Positions 14,763 through 19,383 of a DNA stretch of 19,383 nucleotides are shown one piece after another. Position 1 is the first letter of the stretch. The number at the start of each line of letters is the position of its first letter. The translations under genes were made by a program, and so were the position numbers. Origin of the DNA: Paracoccaceae bacterium (GTDB lineage: Bacteria > Pseudomonadota > Alphaproteobacteria > Rhodobacterales > Rhodobacteraceae); assembly GCA_002400675.1 (NCBI GenBank), contig NVQY01000029.1, forward strand, positions 1-19,383. Direction: 5' to 3'. The notes below the pieces were generated by a model. That model made no database searches and was not told where the DNA came from. It was given only the letters and a program-made list of their open reading frames with translations.

Positions 14763-16409
14763 TCAGCGCTCAGCAGTTGAAACAAAGAAATAAACCCATT
14801 CGCCTTTGAAATCCGGGTTAAGTTCGCGCGCCTTGGCAACCTGTTCTTTCAGCCATTCCAGATAGGGCGCTGCGGGTTCCTGAATCGGGCGCAACCCGTC
14901 ATAAAGCTGCTCTGATGTTGCAAAAGCCACGGCAATTTCCTGACCATAGGGCGGCCCAATCACCAACTTGATACCGGACTCCTCCATTGTCCTCGCCCCG
15001 ATCTTCTGCACGGCCTGCGCTTCGGCCTGTCGCAAAGGCGCATATTCGTTTGGCTCTAGGTGCAGCACATTGCCAGCGGCATCAAAGTAATCAAGATAAA
15101 TATAGGCGGCATAATCCGGTGCAGTCATATCCAGCGACAACAGGTCTCCCTTGGCGAATGTGAACACGCGCGCCTGCGCATCTTCGCCGATCACCAGCGG
15201 ATTGGTGATCTGATCGGTGGATTGCGGCAACCCAACCCCGGCGATCCCCGACAACGCGCCGCATTGGGGGCGGGGCAGGATCAGGATATTGTCCGACACC
15301 GTTATATTCGCCCCCATTTGCGTCCGCAGGGCGGCCAGAACCGGCGCGCGCAAATCATTATCCGGAATGTGGCCGTTGACCTGCAAAGTGGCTGTCTCAG
15401 GGTCGAACATCACCTGCATCCGCGAACACGGCACCTGCGCCAACAACCCGGTAACCCCATCGCGCAACTGATCCCCCGTCGCGGCAATATCGCCCGGTTG
15501 CATAAAGCTTTGAAACGCGGCGATAGACACCGGATCAACGTCCCCTTCCGCCCCAGAAAACGCCAGCGCCGCCTTTAGCTTTTGCGCGTCAGGCGTGGCG
15601 GGCCGAACCTGCGCGGCGTCCACCTGTTGTGCGGGGGCATCCAAAGGTCGGGGCGTCGCCGCCGGAACATCATCGCGTGGTGCCTGAGACTGCGCCAGCG
15701 CGGCCCCCATCGGCACAGCGGTCTGAATAATGGCCACCGCAGGCTGAGCGGTTGACAGGATTGCCGACAAAGGCACAGCAGCGGCTGTTACCGTGGCAAC
15801 CGGTAAGGCAGCAGGGCGCGCAGATTGTGACCGCATCACAGCGGCCAGAGGGGTAGGTTTTGGCACTTTGACCCCTATTAGTGTCTTTGCACTAACCTGC
15901 GCCGACTCGATCTGTTGGCCCGTTTGTTGTGACAGTGCCAACTTTTCAGATGCCGGAGCGGCAGTAGTGACGCGAGAAGCGACGGCAGCAGCAGGGGCGA
16001 TGTGCGCCGTTGTGGGTTCAGATTGGCGAAGGGCGGCGGGTGTGGTTTCAACCTGCGCAAGCGGCGTGGCCCCCTGCCGTATTTCGGCGGCTGTGGTTGG
16101 TTTGGCAACATCCGGGCGCACAGGTTCCCCAACGGCCTGTGTCACCTTCGCCTTTGATTCCGGAATCGCGCCCGCATCCAACGCGGCCCCTTCCGGCGTG
16201 TCGGCCTTTGCCTGCTGGCTCCGGGGCGCTTGCTCCACGGCCTTTGTCCGGTCTAGTTGATAGGCTTGCACTTCCAACTCGCTGGTGGGCATGGGCTGCT
16301 TGGTAATCGGGTCAGGTTGAATAGCGATCAACAGGACGGCCAGAATGGCAAAATGCGCGATAATCGACCCTAAAAGACCAAAAATCCATGTGGCGGCGCG
16401 CGGCTTCAT
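14763..16409 (-). CDS. TonB-like inner-membrane-anchored protein with C-terminal DUF4384-like domain
   Basis: A 548-aa protein with a short cytoplasmic N-terminus, one membrane segment (about residues 9-30), a long Ala/Pro/Gln-rich periplasmic linker (about 31-285), a BON- or secretin-like segment (about 290-390, with two cysteines, CSRM and PQCGAL) and a C-terminal domain (about 405-548) with AAYIYLDYFDAAGNVLHLEPNEY and KLVIGPPYGQEIAVAFAT, which I recognise as DUF4384-like. The layout of anchor plus stretched linker resembles TonB/TolA, but the TonB C-terminal domain is replaced. ATGA overlap with the upstream ExbD-type gene places it in the same operon as the channel subunits. DUF4384 is often fused to caspase-family domains elsewhere; here the caspase gene is its immediate convergent neighbour. 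No enzymatic motif is visible. Confidence 0.85.
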   Translation of the reverse strand: MKPRAATWIFGLLGSIIAHFAILAVLLIAIQPDPITKQPMPTSELEVQAYQLDRTKAVEQAPRSQQAKADTPEGAALDAGAIPESKAKVTQAVGEPVRPDVAKPTTAAEIRQGATPLAQVETTPAALRQSEPTTAHIAPAAAVASRVTTAAPASEKLALSQQTGQQIESAQVSAKTLIGVKVPKPTPLAAVMRSQSARPAALPVATVTAAAVPLSAILSTAQPAVAIIQTAVPMGAALAQSQAPRDDVPAATPRPLDAPAQQVDAAQVRPATPDAQKLKAALAFSGAEGDVDPVSIAAFQSFMQPGDIAATGDQLRDGVTGLLAQVPCSRMQVMFDPETATLQVNGHIPDNDLRAPVLAALRTQMGANITVSDNILILPRPQCGALSGIAGVGLPQSTDQITNPLVIGEDAQARVFTFAKGDLLSLDMTAPDYAAYIYLDYFDAAGNVLHLEPNEYAPLRQAEAQAVQKIGARTMEESGIKLVIGPPYGQEIAVAFATSEQLYDGLRPIQEPAAPYLEWLKEQVAKARELNPDFKGEWVYFFVSTAER

Positions 16410-16813
16410 GGCTCAGGCGTGGGGGTGACGACCAGAACCACATCCCGCACACCGATGCCCTCGGCCCAGCCCACCAGTGGCAGAACATGGCGCAACTCCG
16501 CGTCCCGATGGGCATTGATCCGCACCCGCAACCCGTCATCACTTGCCAGCATCGCCGCCAGTGCCGTTTCCAACGCGCTGCGCGTCATCGCGATCCCGTC
16601 CAGCGCCAATGCACCGTCCTGAGACACCGCCACAGTGGCCCCGCCCGCAGGCATGTCGCGACCGGATTGGGCGATCGGCGGGGCGACGTCAAACGGGGCT
16701 GTGGCATCCATTCGGCCAATCAACATGAAGAACACCAACAGGAAAAACACCACGTCGATCAACGCGATGATGGTTTCCGACGGGGGGTCCTGACGACGCC
16801 GGGTAAGTTTCAT
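16406..16813 (-). CDS. ExbD/TolR-family protein (second copy)
   Basis: A 135-aa single-pass protein: basic N-terminus MKLTRRRQ, a membrane helix with the proton-path aspartate in LIDVVFFLLVFFM (Asp at about residue 20), and a small periplasmic domain. ExbD/TolR subunits sit inside an ExbB/TolQ pentamer and pass proton flow to a partner in the periplasm. It overlaps the first ExbD-type gene and the TonB-like gene by ATGA on both sides. Two different ExbD-type genes in one operon suggest a heterodimer in the channel pore. Confidence 0.93.
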   Translation of the reverse strand: MKLTRRRQDPPSETIIALIDVVFFLLVFFMLIGRMDATAPFDVAPPIAQSGRDMPAGGATVAVSQDGALALDGIAMTRSALETALAAMLASDDGLRVRINAHRDAELRHVLPLVGWAEGIGVRDVVLVVTPTPEP

Positions 16814-17235
16814 GGGCGTGCCTGCAACCGGATGACCCGCAGGCGCACAACCCCAGCCCGCGTTGCCACATCCAGCACGGTGATCAACCCTTGGGTTTTC
16901 GCCGCCCCCGATGGCAAAACCATCACTTGCGTCAGCGGTTCCTGTTCCAGACGTTGGCGCAACAAAGTTTCAAGATCGCCGTCAGAGATCACCTGTCCGC
17001 GAATGACCGGCACGCCGTCCGCCCCCAGACGGATCATGATCGTAGCTGCCGACGGGGACTCAGTTGCCGGGGCCTGTGCCTGATCCTGCTGGCGCACCGC
17101 CGGGATCATGTCAAGGTTCAGGTAGGTAGACGTGACCATGAAAAACACCAACAGGATCAACATGACATCAATCATCGGCACCAGCGAAATCAAGGCACGG
17201 GCGCGAGGCGGTCTTGTCAGTGTCAGGCTGGCCAT
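16810..17235 (-). CDS. ExbD/TolR-family protein (first copy)
   Basis: A 141-aa protein of the same build as its downstream paralog: short N-terminus, membrane helix LVPMIDVMLILLVFFM with the conserved Asp (about residue 23), then a periplasmic domain of about 100 residues that includes a Pro/Ala/Gln linker and a beta-alpha pattern typical of ExbD. The two copies differ strongly outside the helix. AAAGGACAGGCC precedes the ATG at 17235, and 18 bases separate it from the ExbB-type stop. Confidence 0.93.
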   Translation of the reverse strand: MASLTLTRPPRARALISLVPMIDVMLILLVFFMVTSTYLNLDMIPAVRQQDQAQAPATESPSAATIMIRLGADGVPVIRGQVISDGDLETLLRQRLEQEPLTQVMVLPSGAAKTQGLITVLDVATRAGVVRLRVIRLQARP

Positions 17236-17253
17236 TGGCCTGTCCTTTCCGCT

Positions 17254-17877
17254 CTAAATCGGTGGATTCTCATCAATCAACAGCAATTCACCCACCGCGC
17301 TTTCGATCATCTGCGCCGAACTCTCGATGCGCCCCGCCAACAGGCTGGCACCAACGGCGGCGGGGATCGCCACCAACAAACCAACGGCAGTGGTCAGCAA
17401 TGCCTGCCAGATGCCCCCGGCCAACACGGACGCGTTGGCGGCCCCTTCGGCCATCTCAAGTTCCTGAAACGATTGGATCATGCCCAAAACCGTGCCTAAC
17501 AAGCCCAAAAGCGGGGAAATCATCGCAATCAACTCCAACACCCGGATCAGATTGTTCATCGAGGCAAGTTCCTCGTTGCCGCGTCGGGTCAGCTCGGCCT
17601 CCAACCGTGGTCCGCGAAAACCCTTGGCAAGCGCATTCATCGCATAAGAAATTATCCGGTCAGCCGGGGACTTTCCGGCCTCCACAGCGGCTTTGGCACC
17701 ATGTTTGTCGCCGGATTTCCATTGCTCGAACGCGCCGGCGCGCAAGGCCACACCGGACCGGCAATTCCACAACTGCAAGGCTTTGGCGACGATCAGCGCC
17801 CAGGAAATCAGCGATAGGACCGCCAGAACGGCAATGATCGGCCCCCCGGTGCCCAAGGCTTGCCAAGACGACGGCAT
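17254..17877 (-). CDS. MotA/TolQ/ExbB-family proton channel protein
   Basis: A 207-aa protein with three membrane segments (about residues 11-33, 112-137 and 155-182) and a cytoplasmic loop between the first and second. SPLLGLLGTVLGMIQSF and the GGIWQALLTTAVGLLVAIPA segment are the core ExbB/TolQ signatures lining the proton path. With two ExbD-type genes and a TonB-like gene just downstream it forms a complete proton-motive-force transducer. Whether it serves nutrient uptake, envelope upkeep or another task cannot be told from the sequence; no TonB-dependent receptor is nearby. It starts 3 bases after the stop of the small periplasmic protein gene. Confidence 0.94.
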   Translation of the reverse strand: MPSSWQALGTGGPIIAVLAVLSLISWALIVAKALQLWNCRSGVALRAGAFEQWKSGDKHGAKAAVEAGKSPADRIISYAMNALAKGFRGPRLEAELTRRGNEELASMNNLIRVLELIAMISPLLGLLGTVLGMIQSFQELEMAEGAANASVLAGGIWQALLTTAVGLLVAIPAAVGASLLAGRIESSAQMIESAVGELLLIDENPPI

Positions 17878-17880
17878 GGC

Positions 17881-18306
17881 CTATTTCACCAACGCGGCAG
17901 AGGTCTTGCTGTTCAGATCAAGGATCGGAAAACAATCCATCTCGTCAGCATTCTGCGGTCTGCAAGAGGTCAGTTCATGCAGCAGGATCTCCGAAATCCC
18001 CGCGCAAGAGGTTTCCGGTATCTCAAACAGTTTCAACGTGGTGCGCGAAACCGGCAAAGGTGCGGCATCTATCGCCAAAAGCCGATCAATCACGCCGTTA
18101 GTGTCTAATATCGCCAGTGACATTTCAAACCCGGCAAAGCTTTGGTCGGTTTGGTTTCGAAACAAAAAGAACGCGCGACACCCGCCGCCGTCGATTTCCT
18201 CGAACTTGTTCAGCTCGACCAGAAGACGACCGGGTTCGGCCATCAGCGGCATGGCCGTTACGGCAGCAATGGCAACGCCACCTATCAGGGATTTTAGCAG
18301 AGTCAT
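17881..18306 (-). CDS. Small periplasmic protein of unknown function in the ExbB/D operon
   Basis: A 141-aa product with a signal peptide (core VAIAAVTAMPLMA, cleavage near residue 23). The mature part is beta-rich by appearance (LVELNKFEE, CRAFFLFRNQTDQSF, LAILDTNGVIDRLLAID) and has four cysteines (GGGCRAF, ETSCAG, LTSCRP, EMDCFP) that could form two disulfides. The DNA has GGAGGAACG before the ATG, a strong ribosome-binding site. It lies 46 bases after the helical protein gene and 3 bases before the ExbB-type gene, so it is most likely a periplasmic partner of that complex. I do not know a named family for it. Confidence 0.87.
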   Translation of the reverse strand: MTLLKSLIGGVAIAAVTAMPLMAEPGRLLVELNKFEEIDGGGCRAFFLFRNQTDQSFAGFEMSLAILDTNGVIDRLLAIDAAPLPVSRTTLKLFEIPETSCAGISEILLHELTSCRPQNADEMDCFPILDLNSKTSAALVK

Positions 18307-18352
18307 TCGTTCCTCCGGATGGAATGCGGCGGGAATTGCCGCGGATTGGGCA

Positions 18353-19383
18353 TTAGGCGTTCAGCACCGCGCTAACTTCTTGCAACGCGTTCAGGGCGGT
18401 TGCGCGGATGTTGGTGTCGACAAACCCGTTCTTGTCGACCGCCATGAAGAAATCAGTGTCTAATACGCCGCGATACTGTTCAACTATCTTTTGTGCTGCG
18501 GATTTCAGACCGTCGCTTTGGTTCGAATCAGAAGCCTCGGACAAGCGCCCCAAGGCGGTTTCCAGCGTCGAATCCAACCCGTCGAGATAGTCGAGCAGAA
18601 CAGAGGATTTTGCCTGAACCTCTTCCAGCCCCTGTTCGTCGCTGGTCGCTTTGTCGATGGCAGATTTCAACCCCTCAAGGTCGCGGAGCATTCCTGCGCG
18701 GGTGTTGATCCATGCCTGACGTGATTTGGCAAAGGGATCTGATGTCGCCGGTTTCGATGCTTTGGTCCGCGCCTCTTTGACCAATCCGGCGGTAAGGGCG
18801 ACGGCGGACATCGCCTTGTCATAGTTTCCGGCAGCGGCTTGTTTCCGGGCAAAGTCAAAAGCCTGTTTGATGGAACCAAGATCGCCTGTCCCGGCTTGCA
18901 TCAATTTGGCGATGGCCTCTTGCAACTTGGTCTCTGCCCCTGCCCAACTCGCGGCCTTCTGCGGTTGGTTGGCGGGGTTTGCCGTGCCCGTCCGTTTTTC
19001 GACCGCTTGCGTGATGCGCGCAATCAGAACATCAGCCGCTTTCAGGTTGTTTGCGTCCAACAGAGCAGTCACCCGGGCCAAGGCATCCGACAGCTTTTTG
19101 CCCGCAGGTCCGGCAATGCCTTTGACCTTTTCCTGAAGGGCGCTGACCGCGTCCAACTGGGCTGGTGGGGCCTGTTCTTGCGGCTCTGCCACAGGGGTTG
19201 GGGCAGGATCAGGCGCGGCGGCGGCGCGTTGTTGCTGTTTGGATATGGCGGCCTCAACGGCGGCGATGGTCCGTTCGGCACCTTGCAGATCACCGGATTT
19301 GATCTGGGCAATGGCGCGGGCTTTTGCCTGTGGAGCTGTTGGCCTGCAACCTGGATCAGGGCCAGCCGGGGTTCCCCGCGACC
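18353..19383 (-). CDS. Alpha-helical repeat protein of unknown function, partial at the window edge
   Basis: The frame stays open from its TAA stop at 18353 to the right edge, so the true start is outside; a GTG at 19190-19192 is in frame but is probably internal. The visible part is rich in Ala, Lys, Glu, Leu and Gln with heptad-like helices and a Pro/Ala/Gln linker (about 19165-19220, PAPTPVAEPQEQAPPAQ). A TPR-like pattern precedes the linker (ARAIAQIKSGDLQGAERTI). The C-terminal 60 residues (VDKNGFVDTNIRATALNALQ) look globular. No enzymatic motif is seen. In the last 60 bases the better-looking repeat sequence moves to another frame (RLALIQVAGQQ), so a frameshift near 19320-19340 is possible. 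It is the first visible gene of the ExbB/D operon. Confidence 0.75.
   Translation of the reverse strand, partial: SRGTPAGPDPGCRPTAPQAKARAIAQIKSGDLQGAERTIAAVEAAISKQQQRAAAAPDPAPTPVAEPQEQAPPAQLDAVSALQEKVKGIAGPAGKKLSDALARVTALLDANNLKAADVLIARITQAVEKRTGTANPANQPQKAASWAGAETKLQEAIAKLMQAGTGDLGSIKQAFDFARKQAAAGNYDKAMSAVALTAGLVKEARTKASKPATSDPFAKSRQAWINTRAGMLRDLEGLKSAIDKATSDEQGLEEVQAKSSVLLDYLDGLDSTLETALGRLSEASDSNQSDGLKSAAQKIVEQYRGVLDTDFFMAVDKNGFVDTNIRATALNALQEVSAVLNA

Noticed and set aside
13283-18306. Zorya-type anti-phage defence system
   Set aside because: Zorya pairs a MotA-like ZorA with a MotB/OmpA-like ZorB and helicase or nuclease effectors; here the channel is ExbB/ExbD with a TonB-like partner and no nucleic-acid effector is present.

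Overview
The window looks like chromosomal DNA of an alphaproteobacterium of the Rhodobacterales (Roseobacter/Rhodobacter group). Four things point there: the RegB/RegA redox two-component pair at its standard lengths (462 and 184 aa) with the standard key residues; the order tsaE - amgK - murU - addB - addA; an AddB of the alphaproteobacterial type without iron-sulfur cysteines; and a perfect CtrA-type box. The DNA is GC-rich with tightly packed, often overlapping genes. I see no rRNA, tRNA, CRISPR array, insertion sequence or prophage.

Left part (1-9659, almost all on the minus strand). A run of genes reads regB, then a kinase-less PAS protein (a DivL candidate), tsaE, an AmgK-like sugar kinase, a MurU-like uridylyltransferase, addB and addA. 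From tsaE to addA each stop overlaps the next start, so this is one translationally coupled operon. It joins tRNA modification (TsaE), peptidoglycan sugar recycling (AmgK/MurU) and double-strand-break repair (AddAB). A palindromic CtrA-type box lies in the 89-bp gap before the PAS gene. addA breaks off after about 480 of roughly 1100 residues. The first 90 bases read on the plus strand as a PriA fragment, so the left end is a rearrangement or, more likely, a chimeric contig end.

Middle (9660-13282). regA is divergent from regB without the usual senC between them. It converges on a YfbR-like HD hydrolase gene. A 630-bp stretch without a convincing gene follows; it holds a 7-bp perfect inverted repeat, a short direct repeat and a G-U-rich hairpin. 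Next come a small secreted protein, a strong bidirectional hairpin, and a YceI-OmpA fusion protein on the minus strand.

Right part (13283-19383). This is the most interesting block. A secreted caspase-family protein with a C-terminal CxxCH motif converges, one base apart, on a minus-strand operon. That operon encodes (in transcription order) an alpha-helical repeat protein, a small periplasmic protein, an ExbB/TolQ-type channel subunit, two ExbD/TolR-type subunits and a TonB-like anchored protein ending in a DUF4384-like domain. Together with the divergent YceI-OmpA gene this suggests a proton-motive-force-driven envelope machine coupled to a periplasmic caspase homolog. That functional link is inference from gene order and domains. 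The right end also shows a possible frameshift in the last 60 bases.
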